Shown here: positions 1 through 14,576 of the stretch, piece after piece | How the letters are laid out: every line of letters starts with the position of its first letter | How positions within the stretch are numbered: position 1 is the stretch's first letter | NCBI GenBank assembly: GCA_036898135.1 | Contig: CM072512.1 | Coordinates: 44,277,704-44,341,703 of the forward strand | Direction of reading: 5' to 3' | Length of the DNA: 64,000 nucleotides | Source: Oncomelania hupensis | Lineage: Eukaryota > Mollusca > Gastropoda > Littorinimorpha > Pomatiopsidae | Translations under genes and position numbers: made by a program | Notes under the pieces: model-generated | Databases searched by the model: none | What the model was told of the DNA's origin: nothing | What the model saw: only the letters and a program-made list of their open reading frames with translations

Positions 1-1145
1 TGCTCCCCATTTCTGTCGGTCGCTTTCGTTTCGGTCTGCTGTCTTGATAAAAAGGTTGAGGTTCGTAAATATAAACTTTATTGTATTTTATGGATTTGTA
101 CGAAAATATTACACAAACAGATCTTTATTTGTCCTGTAGCTTTACAAGGGCAGTTGTATGCTGAACATGCCATATGAACCGTTGAATAAAAACAACAACA
201 TGCAAACAGCCGAACTAACCACCAAAACGTTGGAAAACATTACAGAGGTAATGTACCACAACTGCAAGTTCATCCTGTAAGAGTCGTGATCCAACTCCAA
301 GACATATTTGTTATCCCCCATAAATTACAAGGAAATTTGTACGTAATAACTGTAAAAACTGCCCCCTATACGCTCAATGTGTCCAGGGACGCTAATCTAT
401 CCAAGAAGAACGTAATAATATAATTACAAACACTGATTAGTTCTAGAGACTTGAAATAGGGAAGTAGGATGAGGGAGAGGATGTTTATGGAGAAGAAAAA
501 GAAACAGAAGAGGCGATTGTAATAATGATGATGAGGATGATGATGATTCAGCGCTTTCACTTCATGCCCAAAACAGGCATGACAAAAACAGGATGAACGA
601 AAAAAATTTTCTAAAGTGAATTCAGTGAAGTGCTAGTGTCATCTTTTAGCATTTAAACATGGCCGTCAACGTAAAGGAAAAGGCATGTCTCATTTCAACT
701 ACATTTCGGATCACTCCCTCTGTTTGAAGTCTAGGCTGTGCCCTAGAGGGGTTTCCTTTTTATTTTACAATAAAATATGCGCTATGATTTGCATTTGATC
801 TTCTTCTCGTGGCCGTTTGTGGGCTTTGAGGGTTTTCCATGGTTGTGCTTTCATAACTCAGGTTTAAATGTTTACAACATTCTCTATGGAAATTCCGAGC
901 TTTGCTGTGATAATCGTAGTCTTTTATTTCTGTTACCCATAGCTCCGTTTGGCTGCATGCACCTGCATGAATTCCACGTAGCATTGAAATCGTCTTATTT
1001 CATTTTCAACAAAGCAAGATTGATGCACTGTTGTCCTGGCCTGTATTGCCTTATAATCATGGCCATGGTCGAGAAATGAAAACAGCAAATTATGCATGCA
1101 ACATGTACTAAGACCGTTTCTTAAACATTGATGTTATGTAATTAT
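1..1145. other. No gene recognised; repeat fragments
   Basis: AT-rich sequence with only short chance open frames. It holds two short motifs seen elsewhere in the window: a TTATCCCCC...AAGGAAATTTG motif at about 309-340 (compare 7670, 33610 and 40470) and a CCCCCTATACGCTC...GGGACGCTAATCTA motif at 362-398 (compare 14537 and 58740). This suggests decayed mobile elements. Confidence 0.5.
362..398 (+). repeat. Dispersed CCCCTATACGCT...GGGGACG motif, copy 1
   Basis: About 37 bp shared with 14537-14576 (+) and, reversed, with about 58740-58776. Flanking sequence is not shared between the three sites. The ends can pair (CCCCCT with AGGGAC, imperfect here; perfect CGTCCCC/GGGGACG in the third copy). 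Confidence 0.6.
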
Positions 1146-1148
1146 TGA

Positions 1149-1150
<2 letters not shown>

Positions 1151-1241
<91 letters not shown>
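1151..1241. repeat. (TAA)n microsatellite
   Basis: About 30 uninterrupted TAA units, followed by a degenerate CAA-rich stretch. Confidence 0.97.
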
Positions 1242-1243
<2 letters not shown>

Positions 1244-1715
1244 TTACAACAACAACCACAACAGAAGCAATATCCGATCAAGGATCAGCAGAGCTGTCTG
1301 CACATAACAGACTAATCCCTAGTCTGCGTTAAATATTGTGGATTATATATTGGAGTGTTTCACTGCTGTGTAGAGTCGACATTGGCCGCGCATGGACCTT
1401 CGTCCTTGAGAAGAGATTTAACGTTATACCTTCATAATGCCTTTAGAAGTCCTTAGTACATTAACGCCTTTTTATTGCTCTGTATTACGTAGTACTTTAA
1501 GGGTACCGACTTACTATTATTCATAGAAGAACTATACTACTATGTACTACACAGAGGGCGAATCAAAACAATTGTACCATAAAATAAATAAATAAATAAA
1601 TAGACAATGGGGAGATTCATTGAAAAACACTTTTCCCATTTCGCTTGCGTCCATGCTTTGTTATTGAACCGTTCACTTTAGTATTTAAAGGGTATCGGGG
1701 TACTATTACTTAGAT

Positions 1716-1911
1716 CAGTGGGGCCGGGTAGCTCAGTTGGTAAGAGCGTCTTGCTAGTAACCGAAAGGTCGCTGGTTCGAATCCCGGATTGGTCAACGTG
1801 TGATCATATTATTTTCCCCTTTACCAACAAACTGGCCCGCTGGTGTCAGTATAAATCGGTCCAGTAGTCACCTATATGCGAAAGTGTCGTGTGACTATAA
1901 TCTACATACAA
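1716..1911 (+). mobile_element. tRNA-derived SINE, full length, recent
   Basis: A Pol III style head (A box TAGCTCAGTTGG near 1729, B box GGTTCGAATCC near 1773) is followed by a non-tRNA body. The element is flanked by a perfect 14-bp direct repeat ACTATTACTTAGAT (1702-1715 and 1912-1925), the target site duplication expected of LINE-mobilised SINEs. A second copy in reverse orientation (53472-53665) differs by one indel over almost its whole length. SINEs do not encode protein. A functional tRNA gene is unlikely because the acceptor stem pairs poorly and the repeat runs about 120 bp past the tRNA-like part. Confidence 0.93.
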
Positions 1912-1925
1912 ACTATTACTTAGAT

Positions 1926-3582
1926 GACACAATTCCACCTCGGTTCTATTGGTTAGCACTAACACACGAAAATTTCCCGTACAATTTTATCCGTAGGTGA
2001 AAGAAGAGATAATGACCTCTTTTTGTGTCAGCTTTGTGAAGATGGAGGCAGCAGAATTTTTTCTTTGACGAAGTTTGTTTTAACATGTCGTATTAGATTG
2101 GCGTAACTTGTTAATTTCACACACTTAAAATGACGAAGTGTTATACACTTTTGTTTTTCGACAGGATTTTCAAAGAGTAATCAGTTGTCGCACTTTTATT
2201 TCAACTACGCCAACAATCGTTGAGTTTCATTATCACCTCATTCACAGATTATAGCGTGAAATGTATATCGCCTGTTTGTAGATTACAGCGTGAAGATCAC
2301 TAAGCGGCATTTGTTCTACTTCTTGTACCTACTTAAGGTTTCTCAATCCGATAGCTTTGTCTACGCTGTCAGTGTTGATTAAGACCTCTGAGTAGAAGTT
2401 CGTGCTCTTGATTCTTAACCCTGAGAAGACGAGACCGAGGACTGAAGGCCAAAGGAATTATAAGACAGCAGATTAAAGGTTCTCCATAAACACATATCTC
2501 GCTCAAATCTCTTCAATAGTTCAAAGCCAATACAGAAAGAGTTCACCTTAAAGTAAAGTTAATACCTAAATTGGGGCTCAAAGTAATCTTCATAATGCTT
2601 TATGTTTTAATTTGTAGGTGTGAACTTTTCCAGTATTTACAATTAAATAAAATATTTTTTTTATTTAAAGTAATATTTTGTTTGTTGTTTGAATATAATG
2701 AATTTGTCTTCTGTCACGATATTAAATTTGCAAGAAAATGTCTGTTTATATCAGTCCATAAATTTACTTGAAAAAGATTTAAATAAAATAAACATTTGTA
2801 CCTCAGGTGTTTGTTGTTTTTATCTGTTCATATTAAGTTTTAATTTACATGCAATTCCCTTTTAACTAAAGTGTTTGAGATAGACATAATTAAACGTTTA
2901 TTTATTAGGGACGGAAAATAAATTTAGCTGAGCTTGATTACGTGTAACAACTATTACATTACCAATCAGTAATTTTAAGTAATTGTGATATTACTCTTTT
3001 ATATGAGGTAAACAATCATTTGAAAACAAAAACCTCTCTATTCAACAAATTCAGTGAAAATGTTGGGTGGAGCGATGCTTTCCCAAAGCACGAGTTTAAA
3101 CTACCAAACTATGTCACAGTGATAACTAGCGGTAATCGCTCACATGAAATCATGATTGCGCCAGATCTGTTTGGCGGTGCTGTATTACATGAATGTTATC
3201 TTGGCGAAGAGTAGATTTTCATTATGCTTTTTTGTGGGTGTTATTATTACTAGTCATACTTGCATAAGTTGACAACTACACTGTTCACGAGATAGCCCTG
3301 CAGTCATTGTTGACGACTAGTGAAAAGATTACTTTTCGTACCACTTCGAATGACTAGACAGTAGACATGTTATTTACCGCTGGTAAATAATCTGCGCTAC
3401 CTGATACGAGAAATAAACATATATGCACGAAATAAGTTAATACGTTGAGATGAAATAAATTAATACGTTGAATAGTTTTTTTTAGAGAAACACGGCTCGT
3501 TTAAGTAGGCTATTCGTGTTACATTTTTAGACGTGACGATTTGTTAGGGATGTAAGTACGATTAGTCATGTGTAAATGTTTT

Positions 3583-3584
<2 letters not shown>
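1926..3584. other. No gene recognised
   Basis: AT-rich sequence. An open frame at 3020-3214 lacks an ATG start (it opens at TTG), has no clear splice sites and resembles nothing I know. Short local duplications occur at 2245-2300 and 3420-3470. Confidence 0.5.
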
Positions 3585-3618
<34 letters not shown>

Positions 3619-3619
3619 G

Positions 3620-3684
<65 letters not shown>
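3585..3684. repeat. (ATC)n microsatellite
   Basis: About 32 ATC units with one CGT interruption near 3618. Confidence 0.97.
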
Positions 3685-6600
3685 TTTTATTAAAAGTATT
3701 TATTCGTTCATTTATGTATATATTTAGATAATCTTTATACGTATCGACATGCTATTTCTGCAAATTATTGTCGAGCATGTTTGTGGTTTTTTAAAACTCA
3801 AATGTAAGTTTGAATCAGGAAAAGGTCCTGCTTGTCGCTGTTTCGTTGGACAGGAGAAAGTGTTTTGGCAAACAGGATTTGAGATAAAGAAGATAATGTG
3901 GTACGAATGGACGTGAAAATAATGTTTCTCGTAAAACAAGGCTTGACGTTTTGTTAAAAATGAGATAACGGAGGCAAAATAAAATCTTTTTTTTTGGGTC
4001 ATGAATAGATTTGTATATTATATGTGTGTATGCAGCTATTGAGGACCTCATAACGATAAGGACTTGATACATTTTAAAGTTGAACCGATGTGCATGTTAA
4101 GGTCAAAGCAAGATAGGACTAGGGTCTGCTAAAGCACTATAACTTCCAACCGCAAAAGGTCGAGCCGCCATTGGTGTTTTGCCAGAACGGAAATGTTGAC
4201 GATCAGTGGTGATTTGCATAACTGCAGACAGTGCTTTATTACACTGTAACTACGGACCTTTTTGGACAGTGATTTGCACAGGCAAATAATAAGCTTGTCA
4301 CACTATTAACTGCGGACTTCAAAGTGGTTATCACATTGAGACTTTCCTTTTAACATTGTAGGATGTTTCGCCGATTCCTTTCGGCACTGATTTTCTTAAA
4401 TGCATAGTACGTCTTGTACATTGCAACTGCAGGCTTGTTGACGGTTTTTTGGCAGAACACTTGTGGCTTCATTTCAGATTAAATGATGCTCCGGCCAAGA
4501 GATTTTACTAGTTCTTTTATAATGTCCGGTTTAATTTTATAGAATGACACTCTTAATGCGACTAGGAGAAGAGAATGAGCTTCGCGATTACTATCTTAGT
4601 TTGAAAGCAAGAGTCCAGGCAGCGTTATTATGGGCGTGCATATGTCCTATGTCCGGTTTTTGAATCTTAACTTTGGGGACACGCACCACGAAACTGTGGA
4701 GAGTGTGGGGTGTGGTTTTGGGACAGAAGCAGACGAAAACGTGACCGGTCTTCTTTGGAGACCCACCTCGTTGTATTTTTTAACTGGATGAGGTAGTGTA
4801 GTGAGGGCATAGGACAGTGGCAGACAGACACAAACAAGAGGTCAGTGTACCGAGTGGCTGCTGCACCCCATTCTTTTGCATGCTGCAGACGAAGCCTTGT
4901 GCAAAGTAATTGAGTCAACGGGACAGTGACATTTGACTGTTTGTGCGGAGGAGAGGGCGGGATGTGTATACGAGAGGAATGGAATGAAGAGAAATTGAAA
5001 GAGATTCACCACGTCAGCTCCCTACTCCCCCTCCCACCCCATCTCTTCGCCCAGCTTCTATTCTTCAGCCACACATAATGTTTGTTTCATCCCCTCCCCT
5101 ATCATTCTCTTACCTCGAAGACCAAAAGAAGAAGAAAAACGGTCTTTTTACCTCCCACTCCCATGCCAGCAAAAGGAACCTGAAGGTGAAAAGGAAAGAA
5201 GCAAAGAAATAATGAAAGGAGTGGAAACAGGTAGAGAAAGAAGAAGGAAGATGAGTAGGAGGAGGAGAAGAGGAAAAAGAAGAAGAAACCAGAGAGAAAT
5301 GAGCGCACTACGGATGAAGTAAATAAATAATGGAAGAGTGGGCACGGAGGAACGAAAGACTTGCCGCACACTTCATTCAAACAACGTACACCGTACCTCC
5401 ATGCCTTCACAAAGCCACAGTAACGCCAAACTGGCAAGTTTATAGCAGGAAAATGAATCCACTTACGTTAGTGATGGTGGTTAATGGTCATTCCTAGAAA
5501 AACGACAAAAACGTCTTTGTTCGGGCTGCAGATTTATTAGTACGTGCACATAGCAATCATAAGCGGAGAAATCATGCGTTCCAAGTCTCGACAACAATAG
5601 TTTAATGAATCATCTTGACATTGGGGTCATGGCTGACATTTGTTGTTGTTTTTCATTGCGGCAGTCATTTCTATTATATTTCGAACAAAAGGCTATTTTT
5701 ATTTGTTTGTTAGTATTTATCGACATTTTGCCTCATCCAGGTGGACAACGAATGACTCCTAGTACTCGTGATTTTGATTATTTTAAATGCATTTAAAAAT
5801 ACGTTAAAAAGGTCAGACCTGTCTTAAAACGGCCAGTCGTCGTTTATGTTGGGTTTAAACGTAAATTCATTGACATAACTCTACACATAAAGGACTCGCA
5901 ACTGCAGTACTTATACACCCATGATTTTTTAAGGTGTCTCATATCACATTCTATTGAGAAAAAAGGCTTTAAACAAACTCTTGAATTAAAATATCGTTAA
6001 GTTGTTGTTCCCTTTAAAATAGATGTTCCTTTTAAAATGTATTGGGAGGGTCAAACTGACCTGGGCTGCAGATGGCTGCGTTTGTTTGCATGAGCCCGTT
6101 GGCTTTTTTTCGCCTTCCGGCTCCGCGTGTTTGTCCAATTGGTCATTTGGGTTGTTAATACAACGGTGGAGAAACCGTCCATTTTGTTGAAGAAGAAGAA
6201 GAAGTCAACAACAACAAGTTAATGTTGATTATGCGTGATAAAAGAAGAACTTGATGACGATTACGATGATGATGATGACGACGATGACAACGATGATTCC
6301 GTCTATAGGAAAATTGATGATGACTGCGTGAGCCACCGCAAGGTTTTATGTTTTAGTCATGGTATTCGCACTTGCATGTACGTAAGACTAGTTTTTTGTT
6401 GAAGAAAAGGGGCATGTACCTAAGACTAGTTTTTTTGTTGAACAACGGAGTCACAAATAAAAGAGATAACACCACCTTGCTATTGGACTCCACGTACAGT
6501 CGTTACCGCGCACACACAGTTGTCATTAAGTGACGCACACATTTGTCTCGCTGATGCACCTAGTACTTACTAAGTAGATGTGTTGGTTCAACATGAGCTT

Positions 6601-7105
6601 AGCTGTCCCTGTTGGCTAATTTGTTTTAAATGAAGACGCACTGTACATGACACCTTGACATATTTATAAAAGATTTTTTTAAAGTTTGTCTAATATCAGG
6701 GATGTAAATAGAGGTTAAATTAACTAAAAAAAAAATCAATAAAATTTGTTTAAAGTCCAAGGTGGACTGGGATGAATATTGATGTGCTAAATGATTAGAA
6801 ATGTTGTACACACTGCTTATCAGAGATTGAACAGTTTGTACTGCGCAGAGCATAGTATACCATCTCATATACTGCGCAAGGTTATTGTCGAAGAAGCTCC
6901 ATCTCAAGAAACTCAAGATTCCAGCTAGCTGTAAGCTGCACATACACTAACGCCATCCACCAATGGGATGGTGTGGTTTTTGTTTTGGCTTGTACCTATT
7001 ATTGCGTTATTCGTATCAAATTATTTGTAAATAAATCACAATTTACTAAGTCTAGATATTGTAGACAACTTCTCCCCATTTTTTATGTTCCTTGAGTATT
7101 TATTT
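3685..7105. other. No gene recognised
   Basis: Unassigned sequence. The open frames at 5102-5437 (-) owe their length to a GA-rich composition. Local duplications are seen at 6380-6445 (ACTAGTTTTTTGTTGAA twice). A stretch at 6090-6205 ends in (GAA)n after a GC-rich body and may be a retroposon tail. The GA-rich tract 5165-5300 and the CT-rich tract 5020-5100 are low complexity. Confidence 0.45.
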
Positions 7106-7109
7106 ATGG

Positions 7110-7276
<167 letters not shown>

Positions 7277-8129
7277 TCAGGCATGTTACAATGTATTGGA
7301 CTTGAACTGATGATGGTCACCCACTGATGCTAGGTATAAGATGTTAAGCTGCAACACTTCGATGTTAGGCCAGCTTTGGAAACAACCAGGGGCTACTAAA
7401 TTTCGCTGCTTGAATTCGGTTCAAACTAGAACTGATTAAATTAGCGTTGCTCAATTTAGAGTGGGGACAATTGTTAATCCTTGTACTATGACACACTCGA
7501 AGTGGAATGTCGTTTGTCTGACTCAAGGATTTCCGACTACTTTGCTGTTCTCACTGTGACTGTGTGATTATACAGCACAGTACAATACAGTTACGAATAG
7601 AAGATACACTAGGTAAATGGAATTACAAAAAGCTGAGGGATAGAAAATAGATAAGAAAAGATAAGTCAACTTTATTATCTTTTACAAGAAATTTCAATGT
7701 GGTGTACAATTACAATCAACAAAGACTAAACATCACAATAATAATACCAACAACAATAATAATGACAATGAGGATAAAACTGTCACACATTAATATAATT
7801 ACACTTGTGCATGCTAACATTAAACGACAGCAAATATTACATGAAATTATTTTGGACAAATACAAAACACACACACTCATACACGCACACACATGTCATT
7901 TATTAAGCAATGAGACAGCCTTTGGGATAAAACTGTTTTTCATTCTGAGAGACGAGTTCTGACCCTTGGTGTTCGGTAGCGCCTTCCACAAGGCAGGAGC
8001 TGGAAGTGTAACAATGTCTAGCGTTTATTGGTTCTGCGAAATGATTTCAGACTGAGCACCGTTTTTGTGTTGTTGTATTTTGAGGAGGAGGGGGGGGGGG
8101 GGGAGGAGAGAGAGGAAGGGATTTTGTAC

Positions 8130-8160
<31 letters not shown>

Positions 8161-8655
8161 AATTCTTAATGTAGACTTTAACTAAATTGTTCAAGACAGT
8201 TAAAATATCAAATAGCCACAATATCTGAATATGTAACATAAATTACATCAGCTGGTAGATATGAAATGGCGCAACGTTGTATTCAGTTGATTAGGTCTGC
8301 ATTTACATAATTTTGAACTGCAAAAGCCACAATAGGTAACAGCATTATATTAACTCAGATTGAAAAAGCCAAACGTTTCATAACAAAATTATGTTAAACG
8401 TTCACAATTAATTATTAGTGTAGAACGTAATACTTTGCAGAATGTAATAACAGTCCATAACTTTTGCAATATGTTATTAGTATGTAACTTAATCACTTAT
8501 CAACATTTAGAATTGAAGTAAATCATTTTATAACAGTAAGATCTAAAACTGACTGAATTTAGTAACTGTCCGAGCATACACAATTTGATATTAGGTACAT
8601 AAACTTATAAAGTACATTTATTCATCGTTAAGTAGAACGCTTCACACCGTTCATA
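7277..8655. other. No gene recognised; repeat remnant and (TG)n
   Basis: 7660-7990 begins with CTTTATTATCTTTTACAAG and AAATTT, like several dispersed copies in the window, and ends in a GC-richer part around 7930-8000. A G-run (8089-8102) and (TG)n (8131-8157) follow. 8160-8650 is AT-rich with no coding signal. Confidence 0.45.
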
Positions 8656-10276
8656 TATACTACTCAAAATAATACAAGGGCCACTTGGACATATGGGTCT
8701 CTCTTTAAATCAGAAACACGAATTCAATTTATTAGTTCATCATATTTTATTGCAATCATTTCTGCATCAATAACAAAAAAGATTTTAGACATCAGTCGCT
8801 TAAAATTCGAGTAAATTCAATTTAACTGGATATACCCCTCATTTACAAAATCAAAACTTTAGAAACCAAAAATCTATAGAGTCAGTATCGGGTGTGGCCA
8901 CCGTTTGCATCAATGCAGTCTTGGCATCGTTGTCTCATGGACCGTATCAGTTTATGGAGGATGTTTCCTGGGATGGCCAACTACTCTTGCTGGAGAAATT
9001 GGGCCAGAACTTCAAGGTTAGCTCCTGGTAGGAGGTTCGCCCGTGTCTGTCGACCCAAGACATCCCACAGATTTTCTATGGGGTTCAAATCGGGTGATCG
9101 AGCCGGCCAATCCATCCTTATGACGTGCTGTTGCTGCAGGAAGTCATTGACGATACGTGCTCGGTGGGGTCTGGCATTATTATCTTGTAGTATGGCACCT
9201 TCCCCAATGGCCCGCATAGCTGGGAGAACCCTAGGTTGTAGGACGTCATCCCTGTAGCCAATACCGTTTAAGTTGCCATGAGTTTGGAGCAGGTGTGTTC
9301 TGAAGTTTAATGCGAAGCCACCCCACATCATGACAGATCCACCACCAAAGCGGTCATGCTCGCGCACCGTCGCATCAGCAAAACGCTCCCCTGGACGCCT
9401 CCAAACATTCACTCGACGGTCGTTGAAAGACAAGGAGAACCGAGACTCGTCTGTAAAGAGCACCCTTGACCAATGTTGCCTAGTCCACACCAAATGACGC
9501 CGAGCCCAGGCCAAACGCGCTGCACGGTGAGCTGGGGTGAGCAAAGGCCGTACTGCTGGTCGTCTTGATCGCAGGTTTGCCTCGTGTAGACGGTTGAGAA
9601 TTGTCTGGTCGCTGACGTTAACATTGCTGGCTGCGTGAAGCTGTCTTCTGACGGTGTTTGTTGTAGTGGACCTCATCCTCAGAGCTGACAGGGTGATGAA
9701 ATGGTCTTGTCTTGCAGTGGTAACGCGGGGGCGTCCGGACCTTCTTGGTTCTTGGACGCTTCCAGTGTTGTTAAAGCGCTCCCGCAGTCTTTGGACAACG
9801 GAGTGGGACACTCCCAGCCGCCTGCCAACTTCTCTCACCCCCTCCCCTTCCTGAAGCCATGCAATAGCTCTGCCTCTATCCGCATCAGTCAATCGTCACC
9901 TTGGGGTCATGGTTAGAAAAGCAGCAAAAGCGCTGCCATTTATACCCAGAAAAAAGCGCGGGTTGTTGAACTGAACTCAGAAAATGCAAGCCTTTCGCGT
10001 GCAAATCACTTTTTAATGTTGAAAATTTTGCTTTATGAGCAAGACAACAGTAAATTAGGGTCATTTTTTTGTAAAAATTGGGTTTGTTTTTCAACTTGGT
10101 GCAGAAAGTTCAAAACTCACACATGTGATTACTTGTAAGAATAAGATTGTCTTGAATGTTACTGTACAGGATAAGTTTTAAAATAAGCAATATAAGCGAT
10201 ATTATTGATAGCAGCAAAAAATAATTAAACTAAATGAAATATGTGAGTGGCCCTTCAATTATTTTGAGTAGTATAT
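8656..10276 (-). mobile_element. Tc1-like DNA transposon, about 1.6 kb
   Basis: Terminal inverted repeats sharing TACTACTCAAAATAAT and AAGGGCCACT lie at about 8656-8685 and 10245-10276, next to TA-rich ends as expected for TA-target insertion. The decayed transposase frame sits between them on the minus strand with non-coding flanks of about 200 bp (3' side) and 350 bp (5' side). The TIRs are still over 90% alike by eye, so the copy is not very old, but it cannot encode an intact enzyme. Confidence 0.93.
8882..9910 (-). pseudogene. Tc1-like transposase, two nonsense mutations
   Basis: This would catalyse cut-and-paste transposition at TA sites. From the in-frame ATG at 9908-9910 the frame runs to a TGA at 8882-8884, about 340 codons, the usual Tc1 length. 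Visible parts are an N-terminal helix-turn-helix with VGRRLGVSHSVVQRL, a GRPR motif, a second DNA-binding helix region, and a DDE catalytic domain with FTDESRFS, LQDNNARPH and NPIENLWD; the last two acidic residues are 34-35 residues apart. Two stops break it. One is TGA at the fifth codon (9896-9898), likely a former CGA Arg. The other is TAG at 8981-8983, after FLQQE, where a Trp codon is expected. The C-terminal end after the second stop (SMRQRCQDCIDANGGHTRY) is still readable. The open frame between the stops begins at a TTG codon and is not a natural start. Confidence 0.93.
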
Positions 10277-12483
<2,207 letters not shown>

Positions 12484-12691
12484 CTCAAAGAACTTCTCAA
12501 GAAGCTGGCCTAAATTTGGATTGGACCTTCCCCGCCTCAAAGAACTGCTCAAGAAGTTGGCCTAAATTTGGATTGGACCTTCCCCGCCTCAAAGAACTGC
12601 TCAAGAAGCTGGCCTAAATTTGGATTGGACTTTCCCCGCCTCAAAGAACTGCTCAAGAAGCTGGCCTAAATTTGGATTGGACCTTCCCTGC
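12484..12691 (+). repeat. 52-bp minisatellite, four units
   Basis: Four head-to-tail units begin CTCAAAGAACTGCTCAAGAA at 12484, 12536, 12588 and 12640. Units differ by one or two bases, so the array is young. 52 is not a multiple of 3 and no reading frame is conserved through it. Confidence 0.95.
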
Positions 12692-13069
12692 CCAAGACGC
12701 TTGTTTGCTACATACAATCTTACTTGATCGACTGAGCCAACCCGAACCAATGCAATGCGTGTTTATTTTGAGGTTTGCCTGTGTACTTGGACAGAAATTG
12801 CCGGGCTCATTAGAGTGCCTTTGAGGGGGACACTGGGTTGGATGAGAAGGATTGGTAGGGAGATGTGGTTCACCATCCAAACAACTCAACCAGAGCTGTG
12901 TACTGTATGGATTCTGTTCTAAAAACATTCATCAAGACTAATAATTACGTTTGCGTTCTCTTATTCCCCCTACCTCTCCCCCTTCACCCTCATCTCCCCT
13001 TCATTTGTCAAAAACATGTTTTCCAAACTGTTAGGCTATATTAGCAGCTATGGCTTGCACCCGGAATCC
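12692..13069. other. No gene recognised
   Basis: Unassigned sequence between the minisatellite and the next SINE. A C/T-rich tract at 12965-13005 is the only feature seen. Confidence 0.4.
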
Positions 13070-13330
13070 CACCGCCTTAGCTCAAGAGGTAGAGCGTTCG
13101 CCTGGCCTGGCACACCGATGACCCAGGTTCGAATCCCGCGGCGGGCGAAATAAAAATTGGCCATTATTCACTGTCCGTTTTAGCAGTATGATTGCTCTAG
13201 TGGTTCAGTGTTGATGTAGGTCCATATCCCTTGTTCCCTGGGATGGTTATTCCCGTCTGCCATATCGCCAATGGTGGGTGTAGACGTTGAACCTCAATTT
13301 TCATTCAGCGCTCACCCGGTTATCCGGAGG
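13070..13330 (+). mobile_element. tRNA-derived SINE, second family
   Basis: The head has an A-box-like TTAGCTCAAGAGGTAGAGCG, a CTGG/CCAG anticodon-type stem and B box GGTTCGAATCC (13126-13136). CCGCC near 13072 and GGCGG near 13140 can form an acceptor stem. The following body (GGCGAAATAAAAATTGGCC onward) is not tRNA. A real tRNA gene is possible but less likely because the anticodon loop region is overlong. The 3' edge and target duplication were not found. Confidence 0.65.
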
Positions 13331-13999
13331 ACACCGAGGAAGCGAAATCTTTATGTGGGGCACTGAGTTATTAGCTTTCCCTTGTTGTATTGCCGAGCAG
13401 TCTTTTTGTGTGTGTGTGTGTTCACCATACTTAATGACTGGTCAGGTGGATCAAAGTGCCTTTCTTTGGCACTTCGGGTGGACTGCATGTGACAAGATAA
13501 TTCTAGTGTGTCACCGACACCAAGTCATCACACGCAGCTTCTAGATACTTAAAAGTTTGGTTCAAACAAGTTACCATTGCCATGCTCTTACACAATACGA
13601 CTATACCTATTGCGTCATCTCAGTCAGTCCCAGTATTAGTTCTTGACCGAAGCTGGGGAATATTTAAAGCAGTATTTTGCTTTTATTTTATGCCTACGTC
13701 TTACGTCCGGGAAAGTTCAGTCTAAACAGCTGGAAATATGTCTTTAGCGGACAATAATGCGCTGCCATGTAATATCTATTGTCGATGAGTTACTGCTTTC
13801 GTTTTATTTCCTGGTACACGAGAAAGTGATTAATGTCCGTCTGAGAGATGTCACAGTACACATCTCAATGTAATGTGATACGGCACAACCGTGAACATTT
13901 ATCATCCTTTGTATTCCTATATCCTGATGTATAATTAATATTCCTAGCGTTTAATTCTAATTTAACGACAGTAATTTGTAAAACAAAAACAAACAACAA

Positions 14000-14000
14000 A

Positions 14001-14028
<28 letters not shown>
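14000..14028. repeat. (AC)n microsatellite
   Basis: About 14 AC units in an A-rich context. Confidence 0.95.
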
Positions 14029-14031
<3 letters not shown>

Positions 14032-14536
14032 AACAAAATATTCCACTTCAGCTGTGCTTTTGTTTAATATTATAGTATTTATTTATTTTATTTAATTTAA
14101 CGTCTACTCAAGTCTTGTGTGATAGTATGCAATTTGTATTAAATGAGATTAGAAACTCGGCTATGTTTACAAGGATTTTAGGTTTATGAATAACCTTTTC
14201 ACTGGCAGTTTGGTATTCTCGAGGGTAACGCTAATTGAGTATTCTGTCAATCGTAATATGATATAAGAAGACGGTAATGAATGGTCGGTGCTCCGTAGTA
14301 CAACATCACAGCTTAGGAGTGCGACCACTAGCCAAACCGGACATAGTGTTGACACAGAGAACCCCAACAAACATCGTCATACTATACAAACCGCTCCTAC
14401 TTTACACGAACACACTAAAACTGTACCGGCGCTGGTCTTGCTCTATTTCTCCAGCATACACCTAGTTTTCCATTGACACATTGTTAATCGTACCATGAAG
14501 GTATTATAGATCCTTCAGTTGTACCGCAGATACGTG

Positions 14537-14576
14537 TCCCCTCTATACGCTTCATGTGTCCGGGGACGTTAATCTA
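14537..14576 (+). repeat. Dispersed CCCCTATACGCT...GGGGACG motif, copy 2
   Basis: Matches 362-398 over about 37 bp, including the outer part GGGGACGTTAATCTA. Surrounding bases differ from the other copies. Confidence 0.6.

Noticed and set aside
1721..1795. A functional tRNA gene
   Set aside because: A and B boxes are present, but the repeat continues well past the tRNA-like part, has target duplications, and a near-identical copy has the same extension. It is a SINE.
3585..3684. A CRISPR-like regular repeat
   Set aside because: Plain trinucleotide repeat without spacers. No CRISPR arrays are expected or seen in this eukaryotic sequence.
5102..5437. Phe/Ser/Leu-rich frame resembling a membrane protein
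   Set aside because: Follows from a GA-rich tract read on the other strand. No conserved features and overlapping alternative frames.
8892..9257. Plus-strand 121-codon frame within the Tc1 element
   Set aside because: Antisense shadow of the transposase.
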